Part shown: piece after piece, positions 33,829-42,695 of the stretch | How the letters are laid out: every line of letters begins with the position of its first letter | Position numbering within the stretch: the stretch's first letter is position 1 | DNA from: Micromonospora sediminicola | GTDB lineage: Bacteria; Actinomycetota; Actinomycetes; Mycobacteriales; Micromonosporaceae | Reading direction: 5' to 3' | Length of the DNA stretch: 64,000 bases | NCBI RefSeq assembly: GCF_900089585.1 | Contig: NZ_FLRH01000003.1 | Location: forward strand, 1,349,001-1,413,000 | Program-made: the position numbers and the translations under genes | The notes under the pieces: generated by a model | What the model was told of the DNA's origin: nothing | Seen by the model: the letters and a program-made list of their open reading frames with translations, nothing else | Database searches by the model: none

Positions 33829-35346
33829 ATGGACGGAAGCACGCGTACGCCACCGGCCGCCGCCACGGTGGCCGGGGCGGTGGCGGCGGTCGCGGTCGGG
33901 GCGTACTTCGGCACGCGCGGCCTCGCGGTGGCCCGCCAGGCCGGCTTCGCCGACCTCGTCCAGGGCTTCCCGACCGGGTCGTTGCGGCTGAGCGGCACGC
34001 TCGTCGCGCTGGGCGCGGGGGCGCTGCTGGCCGTGGTCCTGGCCGCCGTCGCCGTGGCGGACCGGTTGCCCGGCTGGCCGGTCGCGCTGGCCGGCTTGGC
34101 GCTGGACTACCTGGCCGGCGAGGTGGGCCTCCGGCAGGGCGCCGGTCTGGTGCCCCAGCAGCCGCCCACCGCCGAGGGCGTGCTGGCCGTGCTGGCGGCG
34201 GTCGGGGCGGGGCTGGCGCTCGGCGGGGCGCTGTCGGCGGTGGCCCGCTCGGCGCCCGCGCGGCGCTGGCCGGTCGCCGCCGCGCTCGCCGCCGGTCTGG
34301 TGGTCGGTCCGGGCGTGGAGGATCTGTTCCGTCTGGCGGCGGGCGACGGCGTCGCGAGCGGCGGCCGGGGCTGGTCGGCGCAGGTCGGGGTCAGTGTGCT
34401 GGCCGTCGTCGTCGCCGCGGTGCTCCGCCACCGGGAGTCCGGCCGCCCCGTCGGCACGGCCAACGCCGATCCCGCCGGCCCGCCTACCGGCGAGCCCGGC
34501 CGACGGTCGGCCGGACGGGCCCCGATCGGGGCCGTCGTGGCCACCGCCGTCGCGGCCGTGCTCACCCTGGCCGGGCTGATGACACGTTGGTGGGTGGTCG
34601 ACGTGTTCCGGCTCAGCCCGGACGGTCTGGTCGGTCCCCGCCGGGCGCGGTTCGTCGAGTCGGTGGCGTACTTCTCCCCGGTGGCCGTCGCGGTGGTCGC
34701 CGGGTTGGTCCTGCTCGGCTACGCGTGGCGCACCGGCCGGGCGACCGCCGCGCGGTGGGTGGTGCTCGGGTTCGCCACCGGACCGCTGCTCCTGCTCGGG
34801 CTGCGGCTCGGTTTCGTCGGGGAACGGGCGCAGGCGTACCTGGTCCTGCTGGCCGGAGTGGCCGCGGTCGTGGCCGGCGCCACGCTGGCCCGGCTGCGAC
34901 CGGGCCTGCTGCCCTGGGACGCGGTCGGCCTGCTCCTGGCCGCGTTGGCGGTGCCGTTCGCCGCCCCGACGGTCCAGGCCGAGCTGCCCGGCACCGGCAC
35001 GCTCGTGGTGTCGCTGCCCTCGGCGCTCGGGCTCGGCCTGGCGCTCGGCTTCGGCCTGGTGCTCGTCGTCACCGCCCCCGGGGCAGACGCCGACCGGGAC
35101 CCGGGCCGCGCCGCGGGCGTCCTGGCACTCGGCGCCGCCGCGATCGCTCTGTCCGCACTGGCGTTGGCGCCGACGGTGATCCGGGGCCTGGGACTCGGCC
35201 CGTCCGAGGGCGTCGCCCTGACCGTGCCGATGCTTGTCGCGGTGTCCGCCCTGGTCCTGGTGCTGCTCTTCGGCTTCGGTCGGGCGGTCGACCGGATCCG
35301 GCGCGACCTGCGGGCCGAGGCCACCACCGAGGGGCCGCGTCCCTAG
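33829..35346 (+). CDS. Polytopic membrane protein of unknown function
   Basis: 505 aa with roughly 14 hydrophobic segments and short loops; the longest hydrophilic loop (about residues 205-235) is Gly/Pro/Arg-rich. No transporter motif recognised, so function is unassigned. ATG 33829 is preceded by GGGAGG at 8 nt; an upstream in-frame GTG at 33787 is less likely. It ends tail-to-tail with the ABC exporter gene so tightly that the two TAG stop codons share two bases. Confidence 0.75.
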   Translation: MDGSTRTPPAAATVAGAVAAVAVGAYFGTRGLAVARQAGFADLVQGFPTGSLRLSGTLVALGAGALLAVVLAAVAVADRLPGWPVALAGLALDYLAGEVGLRQGAGLVPQQPPTAEGVLAVLAAVGAGLALGGALSAVARSAPARRWPVAAALAAGLVVGPGVEDLFRLAAGDGVASGGRGWSAQVGVSVLAVVVAAVLRHRESGRPVGTANADPAGPPTGEPGRRSAGRAPIGAVVATAVAAVLTLAGLMTRWWVVDVFRLSPDGLVGPRRARFVESVAYFSPVAVAVVAGLVLLGYAWRTGRATAARWVVLGFATGPLLLLGLRLGFVGERAQAYLVLLAGVAAVVAGATLARLRPGLLPWDAVGLLLAALAVPFAAPTVQAELPGTGTLVVSLPSALGLGLALGFGLVLVVTAPGADADRDPGRAAGVLALGAAAIALSALALAPTVIRGLGLGPSEGVALTVPMLVAVSALVLVLLFGFGRAVDRIRRDLRAEATTEGPRP

Positions 35347-37253
35347 AGCAGCGAGTCGCGCCACTGGCGGTGCAGGGCGGCGTACCGGCCGCCGGCGGCG
35401 GCGAGCCGGGCCGGTGAACCGTCCTCCACGATCCGGCCGCCGTCGAGCACCAGCACCCGGTCGGCGGTCTCGACGGTGGAGAGCCGGTGGGCGATCACCA
35501 GCGCGGTGCGGTCGCGCAGGACGCTGTGCAACGCGCGCTGCACCAGGCGTTCCGTCGGCACGTCCAGCGACGAGGTGGCCTCGTCGAGGATCAGCACCCG
35601 GGGGTCGGCCAGGAACGCCCGGGCGAACGCGACGAGCTGCCGCTGCCCGGCCGAGAGCCGGCCGCCCCGCCGGTGCACGTCGGTGGCGTACCCGTCGGGC
35701 AGGGCGGAGATGAACTCGTGCGCGCCGATCGCGCGGGCGGCGGCGACCACGGCGTCGTCGTCGGCGTCCGGCCGGCCGAACCTGATGTTCTCGGCGACGG
35801 AACCGCTGAACAGGTGGGTCTCCTGGGTGACCAGCACCACCGCCCGGCGCAGCTCGGCGTCGGCCAGGTCACGCAGGTCCACCCCGTCCAGGCGGATCGA
35901 GCCGGCCGCCGGGTCGTGGAAGCGGGCCAGCAGTTTGGCCACCGTGGACTTGCCGGCGCCGGTCGGGCCGATCAGGGCGACGGTCTGCCCGGCCGGCACG
36001 GTCAGGTCCAGGTCGCCCAGGATCGGCGTCTCCGGCCGGTAGCCGAAGGAGACCGCCTCGAAGACCACGCCGCCGCGCGGCGGGCCGGCGGGCAGCGGCA
36101 GCGGGCGCGCCGGTTCGGCCACCGCCGGCCGTTCGTCCAGCACGCCGGCCAGCTTCTCCAGTGCCGCGGTCGCCGACTGGAGCGCGTTGTAGAACTGGCT
36201 CAGCTCCTCCATCGGCTCGAAGAACCGCCGCAGATAGAGCAGGAACGCGGCGAGCACGCCGACCTCGGTCCGGCCGCCCAGCACCCGCCAGCCGCCGTAC
36301 CCGAGCACCACCGCGGCGGTGAGGTTGCCGATCAGCCGGATGCCCGGCGAGTAGACCGCGATCAGCCGGAACGCGCGCAGGCTCGCCCGCCGGTAGTCGT
36401 CGTTGACCGCGGCGAAGATGCGCTGGTTGCGCGGCTCCCGGCGGAACGCCTGCACCGCCCGGATCCCGCGGAGCGACTCGACGAAGTGCACGATGACCAG
36501 CGCCACCGCCTCCCGGGTGCGCCGGTACGCCCCGGCCGAGGCGCGGGCGAACCAGCGGGACAGCCAGAACAGGAACGGGAAGGCGAGCAGGGTGACCGCC
36601 GCCAGCGGGAGGTCCAGCCAGAGCAGGATGCCCGCCACCGACAGCACCGACAGCACCGCCATGACCAGCTTGTCGATGCCGCCGTCGACCAGCTCGCCGA
36701 TCGACTCCAGGTCGCTGGTCAGCCGGGACACCATCCGGCCGGACGTGTAGCGCTCGTGGAAACCGACGTCGAGGCGGAGGAAGTGCGCGTACACCCGGCG
36801 GCGGAGATCGAGCAGGACGGCCTGGCCGATCCGGGCGGCCAGGGCGAGGAACGCGCGCCGGGTCGCGTACTCGGTGACGGTGGCGACGACGAACGCGGCG
36901 GCCACCGCGACCAGCGGCCCGGCATCGCCGGCCCGCAGCGGCCCGATGCCCCGGTCGATGCCGAGCATGACCAGGTACGGCCCGGCCATCGCGGCCGCGT
37001 TCTGCGCCAGCAGCAGCGACACGGCCAGCCCGAGCCGGCGCCGGTGCGGGCGGAGCAGGTGACGCAGCAGGAGCCGGCTGCGGGCGCGCAGGCGGGTCAC
37101 CGCCGCCGGGGACGAGTCCTCGGCCCGGCTGCGGTCGGCGTCCGGGTCGGTGGCCCGGCCCCGCCACCGTGACAGGTCGGCGTCCGGATCGACGCGGACG
37201 CCGTTCGTCGGGCCGCCCCGGGGCCGGGGGACCCGCGGGGCGCGGCCGGTCAC
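35343..37253 (-). CDS. Heterodimeric ABC exporter subunit with the catalytically competent ATP site
   Basis: 636-aa half-transporter: N-terminal cytoplasmic extension of about 60 residues, six-helix exporter domain, ATPase domain. Walker A GPTGAGKST (429), Q477, Walker B LILDEATSSLD with catalytic E558, switch His589. The signature is LSAGQ (533-537) instead of LSGGQ. Paired with the upstream gene, whose Walker B lacks Glu, this gives one normal and one degenerate composite site. GTG 37253 overlaps the upstream stop (GTGA). Probable drug or lipid exporter. Confidence 0.92.
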   Translation of the reverse strand: MTGRAPRVPRPRGGPTNGVRVDPDADLSRWRGRATDPDADRSRAEDSSPAAVTRLRARSRLLLRHLLRPHRRRLGLAVSLLLAQNAAAMAGPYLVMLGIDRGIGPLRAGDAGPLVAVAAAFVVATVTEYATRRAFLALAARIGQAVLLDLRRRVYAHFLRLDVGFHERYTSGRMVSRLTSDLESIGELVDGGIDKLVMAVLSVLSVAGILLWLDLPLAAVTLLAFPFLFWLSRWFARASAGAYRRTREAVALVIVHFVESLRGIRAVQAFRREPRNQRIFAAVNDDYRRASLRAFRLIAVYSPGIRLIGNLTAAVVLGYGGWRVLGGRTEVGVLAAFLLYLRRFFEPMEELSQFYNALQSATAALEKLAGVLDERPAVAEPARPLPLPAGPPRGGVVFEAVSFGYRPETPILGDLDLTVPAGQTVALIGPTGAGKSTVAKLLARFHDPAAGSIRLDGVDLRDLADAELRRAVVLVTQETHLFSGSVAENIRFGRPDADDDAVVAAARAIGAHEFISALPDGYATDVHRRGGRLSAGQRQLVAFARAFLADPRVLILDEATSSLDVPTERLVQRALHSVLRDRTALVIAHRLSTVETADRVLVLDGGRIVEDGSPARLAAAGGRYAALHRQWRDSLL

Positions 37254-39061
37254 GACCGCACCAGGCCGACGCCGGGTCGTCGATCCGGCTCCGCGGAGAG
37301 CACCGCCCGGTAGGCCGGCACCCGGGCCAGCAGCTCGGAGTGGGTGCCGACGGCGACGATCCGGCCGGCCTCCAGCAGCGCCACCCGGTCGGCCAGCGCC
37401 ACCGTGGACGGCCGGTGCACCACCAGCAGCGCCGTGGTGTCCCGCAGCACCCGACGCAGTGAGGCCTCGACCAGCGCCTCGGTGTGCACGTCGAGCGCGG
37501 ACAGCGGGTCGTCGAGGATCAGCAGGGCGGGCCGGCCGAGCACCGCCCGGGCGAGCGCCAGCCGTTGCCGCTGCCCGCCGGAGAGCGACAGGCCCTGCTC
37601 GCCGACCCGGGTGGCCAGCCCCCACGGCAGCTCGTACGCGAACTCCGCCTGGGCCAGCGCCAGCGCGGCCCGGACCTCCTCCTCACCGGCGTCGGGTCGG
37701 CCCAGGGTCAGGTTCTCCCAGACCGACATGGAGAACAGGGTCGGCTCCTCGAAGGCCACCCCGACCAGCCGGCGCAGCGCGCCGAGTCGCAGGTCGCGCA
37801 GGTCGTGGCCGTCGAGGGTGATCCGGCCGTCGGTCACCTCGTGCAGGCGGGGGACCAGCGACAGCAGGGTGCTCTTGCCGCAGCCGGTCGCGCCGACCAG
37901 CGCGAGTGTCTCGCCCGGCTCGACGGTCAGGTCCAGCTCGTGCAGCACCGGCGCGGGTGTGCCCGGGTAGTGGAAGCTCACCCGCTCGAAGCGGAGCCGG
38001 CCGCGCACGTCGGCCCGGTCCAGCGCGCGGGCGTGCGGCCGGTCCACGATGGTCGGCGGGGTGTCGAGGACCTCCTGGATCCGGTCGGCGGCGGTAGCGG
38101 CCTCCTGCCCGTTGGCGATGATCCAGCCCAGCGACTGCACCGGCCAGATCAGCATGAGCTGGAGGCTGACGAAGGCGACCAGCTCACCGATGGTGAGCGC
38201 GCCGTCGGCGACGGCGGCGGCGCCGGCCACCAGGACCGCGCCCAGCGTCAGGTTGGGCACCAGGTCGAACAACGCGGAGGTGCGGGCCAGCAGGCGGGCC
38301 TTGCCGATGCCGGTGTCGTGCAGTCGGCGGGCGCCGACGGCGAAGCGCGCGGCCAGCTCCGGCCCCCGCCCGTACGCCCGCATGGTGCGCAGCCCCTGTG
38401 CGGTCTCCTCGGCCAGGGTGGCGACGTCGCCCTGCTGGTCCTGCATCCGCCGGGACGCGGCGTGGTAGTGCCGGGCGAACCGGCGGCTGATCAGGAACAG
38501 CGGGACCGCGCTGGCCGCGACCAGCAGCCCCAGCCAGGGGTGCAGCCGGATCAGCAGCACCACCACGGCGGCGTAGGTGATCAGGTTGAGCACCAGGAAG
38601 AGCAGGCCGAAGGAGAGGAACCGGCGGATCACCGAGAGGTCGCTGGTGATCCGGGAGAGCAGCTGGCCGGACTGCCAGCGGTCGTGGAAGCTGGTCGGCA
38701 GCCGTTGCAGGTGCGCGTAGATGTCGGCCCGGATGGCCGCCTCCATGCCCACCGAGGAGGACGACTGGGTCCACCGCCGGATGAAGATCAGCACCGCTTC
38801 GGCGAGCCCGAGCAGCAACGCGAGGCCGCCCAGGCGGAGCAGCCCGGCCTCGTCGTGCCGGGCCACCGGCCCGTCGACCACGCGCTGCACCACCAGCGGG
38901 ACGGCCAGGCTCGCCGCCGTCGCGGCCAGCGCCGCGACCAGCAGCCAGGCGAACTCCGGCGCATATGGGCGCAGGTAGGGCCGCAGCCGCCAGAGGTTGC
39001 GCAGCGGCTGGGACCGGGCGTCGGGATGCGCCGCGGGGCTGCCGTCGCTGGGCGCGGGCAC
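37250..39061 (-). CDS. Heterodimeric ABC exporter subunit with a degenerate ATP site
   Basis: 603-aa half-transporter, six-helix domain then ATPase. Walker A GATGCGKST (390) and signature LSGGQ (493-497) are normal, but the Walker B is LLILDD (D518 in place of the catalytic Glu) and the Q-loop Gln is replaced by Glu (E438/E439). His549 is kept. This is the pattern of the non-hydrolysing subunit of TM287/288- or BmrCD-type exporters. Translationally coupled to its partner. No adjacent regulator. Confidence 0.92.
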   Translation of the reverse strand: MPAPSDGSPAAHPDARSQPLRNLWRLRPYLRPYAPEFAWLLVAALAATAASLAVPLVVQRVVDGPVARHDEAGLLRLGGLALLLGLAEAVLIFIRRWTQSSSSVGMEAAIRADIYAHLQRLPTSFHDRWQSGQLLSRITSDLSVIRRFLSFGLLFLVLNLITYAAVVVLLIRLHPWLGLLVAASAVPLFLISRRFARHYHAASRRMQDQQGDVATLAEETAQGLRTMRAYGRGPELAARFAVGARRLHDTGIGKARLLARTSALFDLVPNLTLGAVLVAGAAAVADGALTIGELVAFVSLQLMLIWPVQSLGWIIANGQEAATAADRIQEVLDTPPTIVDRPHARALDRADVRGRLRFERVSFHYPGTPAPVLHELDLTVEPGETLALVGATGCGKSTLLSLVPRLHEVTDGRITLDGHDLRDLRLGALRRLVGVAFEEPTLFSMSVWENLTLGRPDAGEEEVRAALALAQAEFAYELPWGLATRVGEQGLSLSGGQRQRLALARAVLGRPALLILDDPLSALDVHTEALVEASLRRVLRDTTALLVVHRPSTVALADRVALLEAGRIVAVGTHSELLARVPAYRAVLSAEPDRRPGVGLVRS

Positions 39062-39098
39062 TACCCGACGGTAGCGGCCGGGGGCGACGGTTCGGCTG

Positions 39099-39611
39099 TC
39101 AGCTAGCCGTCACCCGTCCCTCATGCCCGAGAAGCCACTTCTTCACGTCGAGCCCCCAGCGGTAGCCGCCGAGCGTGCCGTCGGTGCGCAGCACCCGGTG
39201 GCAGGGCACGAAGAGCGCGGCGGCGTTGCGCGCGCAGGCCGCCGCGGCGGCCCGGACGGCGGCCGGTCGCCCGGCCAGCGCGGCGAAGCCGGTGTAGGTC
39301 ACCGGGTCGCCCGGCTTCACGTCGCGCAGCACCCGCCAGGCGTGCGTCAGGAAGAGGCCGTCGGTGTGCTGCTCCACCGGGATCGCGTCGATCGCGGTGA
39401 GGTCACCGTCGAGGTAGGCGCGCACGGCGGCGGTCACCGGGCCGAGGTCGCCCCGCTCCCGCAGGTCACCGCGCAGGCTCGGATGCGTCAACGGCACCAG
39501 GGCCGCCGGGTCGGCGGTGAAGCCGGCCGCGCGTACCGACCCGTCGGGGCCGGCGAGCACGCTCAGCGGGCCGGCGGGGGTGTCGATGACGGTGCTGTCC
39601 ACAGTGCTCAT
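39099..39611 (-). CDS. ogt: Methylated-DNA--protein-cysteine methyltransferase
   Basis: 170-aa suicide DNA repair protein that removes methyl from O6-methylguanine. The active-site PCHRV is intact, followed by GGYRWGLDVKKWLL. The DNA-binding helix region contains RNAAALFVPCHRV. ATG 39611 overlaps the stop of the ada-alkA gene (ATGA), forming a two-gene alkylation-repair operon. Confidence 0.93.
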   Translation of the reverse strand: MSTVDSTVIDTPAGPLSVLAGPDGSVRAAGFTADPAALVPLTHPSLRGDLRERGDLGPVTAAVRAYLDGDLTAIDAIPVEQHTDGLFLTHAWRVLRDVKPGDPVTYTGFAALAGRPAAVRAAAAACARNAAALFVPCHRVLRTDGTLGGYRWGLDVKKWLLGHEGRVTAS

Positions 39612-41059
39612 GCCGCTCTCCAGAGTCGGATCGTCGCGTACGACCGCCAGGGGCGCCAGCGGTCGGCGTAGGCGTGCAGGGTCTTCGGGTCGTCGGGCAG
39701 GCCGAGCGCGGCCGCGCCCCGGCGGACGCCCAGGTCGGTGGCGAGCACGACGTCGGGGTCGCCGAGCGCCCGCATGGCCAGGTAGCCGGCCGTCCACGGC
39801 CCGACACCGGGCACTGCGGCAAGCTGCCGCGACGCCTCCTCGCGGTCGCCTCCGGGCTCCAGGTCCAGCTCGCCGTCGGCGACGGCCCGGGCCAGCGCCC
39901 GGATCGTCTCCCGTCGGGCCCCGGGCATCCGGAACGCCGTGTCCGGCGCGGCCAGCACCTCGGCCGGGGTCGGAAAGGCCCGCAGGCCGCCCGCCGGTTC
40001 CTCGGCCACGCCCGGGTCGGCGGGCGGGACGGCGGCGAGGAGGCGGGTGAGGGTGGTGCGGGCGGACCGGAGCGAGACCTGCTGGGTGGTGACGGCGCGC
40101 ACGGCCAGCTCGAAGCCGTCGACCGCGTGCGGGAGCCGGACGCCGGGCTCGGCGGCGACCGCCGGGGCCAGGGCCGGGCCCTCGGCAAGGGTGGCGTCGA
40201 CCGCGACCGGGTCCGCGTCCAGGTCGAGCAGGCGTCGGCAGCGGGCCACCGCGGGCGCCAGGTCCCGCATGTCGGCCAGCCGCAGCGTGGCGGCCACGTG
40301 GCCGTCGACCGGGGCCAGCGTCACCGTGGCGGAGCCGTGCGGCAGCCGCAGCGCGCGGTGGTAGGCGCCGTCCCGGACCTCCTCGACGCCGGGCAGCGCG
40401 CGCAGCGCGAGGAAGTCGAGCAGCGCTCCGGCGTGCAGGGGCGGCCGGTGGGCCAGCCGCAGCGTGACCGTGCCCGCCCCGCCGGCCGCGCGCCGCCCGC
40501 TCCGGCCGGCCCGCAGCTCGGACGGGGTGACGCCGTACACCTCGCGGACCGTGTCGTTGAACTGCCGGACGCTGCCGAACCCGGCGGCGAACGCCACCTC
40601 GGCGAGGCCGAGGCCGGTGGTCTCGACGAGGATCCGCGCGGTCTGGGCGCGTTGCGCCCGGGCCAGCGCGAGTGGACCGGCGCCCAGCTCGGCCCGGAGC
40701 ATCCGGTGCAGGTGCCGCTCGGTGTAGCCGAGCCGGGTGGCCAGGCCGGGCACCCCGTCGCGGTCGACCACGCCGTCGGCGATCAGCCGCATCGCCCGGC
40801 CGACCACGTCGGCCCGAACGTCCCACTGCGGGGAACCCGGCGCGGCGTCCGGCCGGCACCGGCGGCAGGCCCGCAGACCGGCGCCCTGTGCCGCGGCGGC
40901 GGACGGGAAGAACCGGACGTTCTGCCGCTTCGGGGTCATCGCCGGGCAGGACGGCCGGCAGTAGATCCCGGTCGAGGTCACACCGGTGTAGAACCAGCCG
41001 TCGAACCGCGGGTCGCGGCTGTCGACGGCCCGGTAGCACCGCTCGAAGTCCAACTCCAT
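39608..41059 (-). CDS. AdaA-AlkA fusion: methyl-sensing AraC-type regulator plus 3-methyladenine glycosylase
   Basis: 483 aa, three parts. Residues 1-75: Ada methylphosphotriester acceptor domain with zinc Cys34, Cys38, Cys65 and Cys68 (Cys34 matches the methyl-accepting position). Residues about 80-185: AraC helix-turn-helix (HLHRMLRAELG, FGSVRQFNDTVREVYG). Residues about 195-483: AlkA-type HhH-GPD glycosylase with VPGVGPWTAGYLAMRALG and the downstream catalytic Asp in LATDLG. It combines sensing, transcriptional activation and base excision, and likely activates its own operon with ogt. Confidence 0.93.
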   Translation of the reverse strand: MELDFERCYRAVDSRDPRFDGWFYTGVTSTGIYCRPSCPAMTPKRQNVRFFPSAAAAQGAGLRACRRCRPDAAPGSPQWDVRADVVGRAMRLIADGVVDRDGVPGLATRLGYTERHLHRMLRAELGAGPLALARAQRAQTARILVETTGLGLAEVAFAAGFGSVRQFNDTVREVYGVTPSELRAGRSGRRAAGGAGTVTLRLAHRPPLHAGALLDFLALRALPGVEEVRDGAYHRALRLPHGSATVTLAPVDGHVAATLRLADMRDLAPAVARCRRLLDLDADPVAVDATLAEGPALAPAVAAEPGVRLPHAVDGFELAVRAVTTQQVSLRSARTTLTRLLAAVPPADPGVAEEPAGGLRAFPTPAEVLAAPDTAFRMPGARRETIRALARAVADGELDLEPGGDREEASRQLAAVPGVGPWTAGYLAMRALGDPDVVLATDLGVRRGAAALGLPDDPKTLHAYADRWRPWRSYATIRLWRAA

Positions 41060-41269
41060 GCACCGATCCTGCCTCGCAGGTCCGACGCTCGGCTGGCGGG
41101 TTTCGGACGTGAGTGCCGGCGGTCGCGCCAGTTCGGCGAGGTGGCGGGGTCCCCGCTTCCCGGATGCCGCCACCCCGGCGAGGTGGCGTGGATCTTGGCG
41201 ATCGATGCGAGAAACTGTCGTAAGTGGTCGGTACGGTCCTCGCCACCAACTCAAGAAAAGGTGCGGGGC

Positions 41270-41302
41270 ATGGCGAGCGTGGCCGGGCGGGGTGTCCGCT
41301 GA
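41270..41302 (+). CDS. 10-residue upstream ORF coupled to the following gene
   Basis: ATG 41270 with AAAAGG about 8 nt upstream reads MASVAGRGVR and stops with TGA that overlaps the next ATG (TGATG). The next gene lacks its own good ribosome site, so it may depend on translation of this short frame. Confidence 0.35.
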   Translation: MASVAGRGVR

Positions 41303-41754
41303 TGCGATCGGGGCGAGCACGGCTGGACGCCGCGGTGGTGCAGGGCTTCTACGACCGGATGCGGGCGGTGGCGCCGGCCGCCTACGGTGCGATCGAACGG
41401 GACCGGGCCGACGACCCGGGGCGGCCGTTCGCCGACACCGCCTGTGGTCGGCTGGCCGGCTCGCTCGACCCGGCCGGGCTGCGCGCGCTCGGCATGTGGG
41501 CGCACCACTGGTGCATGCGTTTCTACGACGACGACACCCGGGTCGGCCTGCGTCTGGTCCGGGAGATCGCGGCCCGGCCGGGCCTGGGCTGGTCCGCCGA
41601 CGAGGTGCGCTGGCTGCTCGACCGGTCGCACGCGGCCGGGCCCGCCGCCGCGCACCGTTTCACGCTGCCGTTCGCCGCGGCGGCGGAGCTGCCGCCGGGC
41701 GCCCTGCCCGAGGGGGTGGCGACCGACGACTGGCGCCGGTTGCTGGCCGGCTGA
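41302..41754 (+). CDS. Hypothetical protein
   Basis: 150-aa soluble protein, no family recognised. Visible features: charged N-terminus, HHWCMRFYDDDTRVGLRLVREI central helix and WLLDRSHAAGPAAAHRF. Third-position GC is high in this frame, supporting coding. Its last 232 nt overlap the 3' end of the opposite-strand EamA gene. Possibly translated by coupling to the 10-residue frame upstream. Confidence 0.6.
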   Translation: MRSGRARLDAAVVQGFYDRMRAVAPAAYGAIERDRADDPGRPFADTACGRLAGSLDPAGLRALGMWAHHWCMRFYDDDTRVGLRLVREIAARPGLGWSADEVRWLLDRSHAAGPAAAHRFTLPFAAAAELPPGALPEGVATDDWRRLLAG

Positions 41755-42629
41755 CGGTGCCGCCGTCCGCCGCCGGCGCGCCCCGGGAGCTGACCGAGCA
41801 CCATGGCGGCGACCGCCACCGCGAACCCGGCGAGCTGGGCCGGGCCCAGCGCCTCCCCGAGCACCAGCCAGCCGAGCGTCGCGGCGGTCAGCGGGCTCAG
41901 CGCGCCGAGCACCGACACCCGGGTGGCCGGCAACCGCGCCGCCCCCCGGAACCACAACGCGTAGGCCAGCGCGGTGCCGACCAGCCCGAGCCAGGCGTAC
42001 CCGAGCAGGGCCGGGCCGTCCGGCGCGGGCGGGGCGCCCTCCACGGCGGCCGCGACCGGCAGGATCAGCAGGCCGCCGGCGACGAGCTGCCAGCTGGTCA
42101 CCGTCAGCGTGCCCACCCCGGACGGCCGGCCCCAGCGGCGGGTGAGCACCAGCCCGGCCGCCATGGCCGCGGTGCCGGCCAGGCCGGCGGCGAGGCCGAG
42201 CGGGTCGAGGCCGGCGTCCGGCCGCAGCACCACGAGTCCCACGCCGGCCGGGGCGGCGACCGCCGCGAGCAGCGCCGGTCGGCCGGGCCGGTCCCGGAGC
42301 AGGGCGACGGTGAGCGCAACGACCAGCAGCGGCTGCACGGCCCCGAGCACGGCCGCGGTGCCGCCGGGCAGCCGGTACGCGGCCACGAAGAGCAGCGGGA
42401 AGAACGCCCCGATGTTGAGCGCGCCGAGCAGGGCGGCCCGGCCCCACCACACGCCGTGCGGCCGTCGGCGGGTGAGCGCCAGCAGGAGCAGGCCGGCCGG
42501 CAGGGCGCGGACGGCGCCGGACCACAGCGGCCGGTCGGCGGGCAGCAGCTCGGCGGTGACCAGGTAGGTGGTGCCCCAGGTGATCGGCGCCAGGGCGGTG
42601 AGCGCGACGTCGCTGCGCCGGTGGGTCAT
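41523..42629 (-). CDS. EamA/DMT-family transporter with an antisense-overlapping C-terminal tail
   Basis: 368 aa. Residues 1 to about 287 form ten hydrophobic helices with two EamA repeats (PITWGTTYLVTAELLP and the C-terminal LSPLTAATLGWLVLGEAL). The remaining ~80 residues are Arg/Ser/Pro-rich, hydrophilic and lie antisense to the neighbouring gene, so they are probably an extension after loss of the normal stop near 41765. AAGGAG is 5 nt before ATG 42629. Divergent from a MarR gene with a shared operator; likely an efflux pump under that regulator. Confidence 0.88.
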   Translation of the reverse strand: MTHRRSDVALTALAPITWGTTYLVTAELLPADRPLWSGAVRALPAGLLLLALTRRRPHGVWWGRAALLGALNIGAFFPLLFVAAYRLPGGTAAVLGAVQPLLVVALTVALLRDRPGRPALLAAVAAPAGVGLVVLRPDAGLDPLGLAAGLAGTAAMAAGLVLTRRWGRPSGVGTLTVTSWQLVAGGLLILPVAAAVEGAPPAPDGPALLGYAWLGLVGTALAYALWFRGAARLPATRVSVLGALSPLTAATLGWLVLGEALGPAQLAGFAVAVAAMVLGQLPGRAGGGRRHRQPASNRRQSSVATPSGRAPGGSSAAAANGSVKRCAAAGPAACDRSSSQRTSSADQPRPGRAAISRTRRRPTRVSSS

Positions 42630-42657
42630 GGGAACTCCTTACCTCGCCACTAATTTG

Positions 42658-42680
42658 CTTAGCCCTAAGATAGTTAGGGC
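42658..42680. promoter_or_regulatory. MarR-type operator between the EamA and MarR genes
   Basis: Two overlapping inverted repeats in an AT-richer patch: CTTAG-cc-CTAAG (42658-42669) and GCCCTAA-gatag-TTAGGGC (42662-42680). Position between divergent starts fits autoregulation by MarR. Confidence 0.65.
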
Positions 42681-42695
42681 CGAGGAAAAGGGGAA

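Noticed and set aside
31434..35417. Open frame of 1327 codons on the plus strand across valS
   Set aside because: Antisense to valS and then out of frame with the real 505-residue membrane protein; low-complexity Arg/Gly composition.
39099..41249. 716-codon frame joining ogt with antisense/out-of-frame sequence of the AdaA-AlkA gene
   Set aside because: The ogt homology begins at ATG 39611; upstream residues are an out-of-frame shadow of the fused glycosylase gene.
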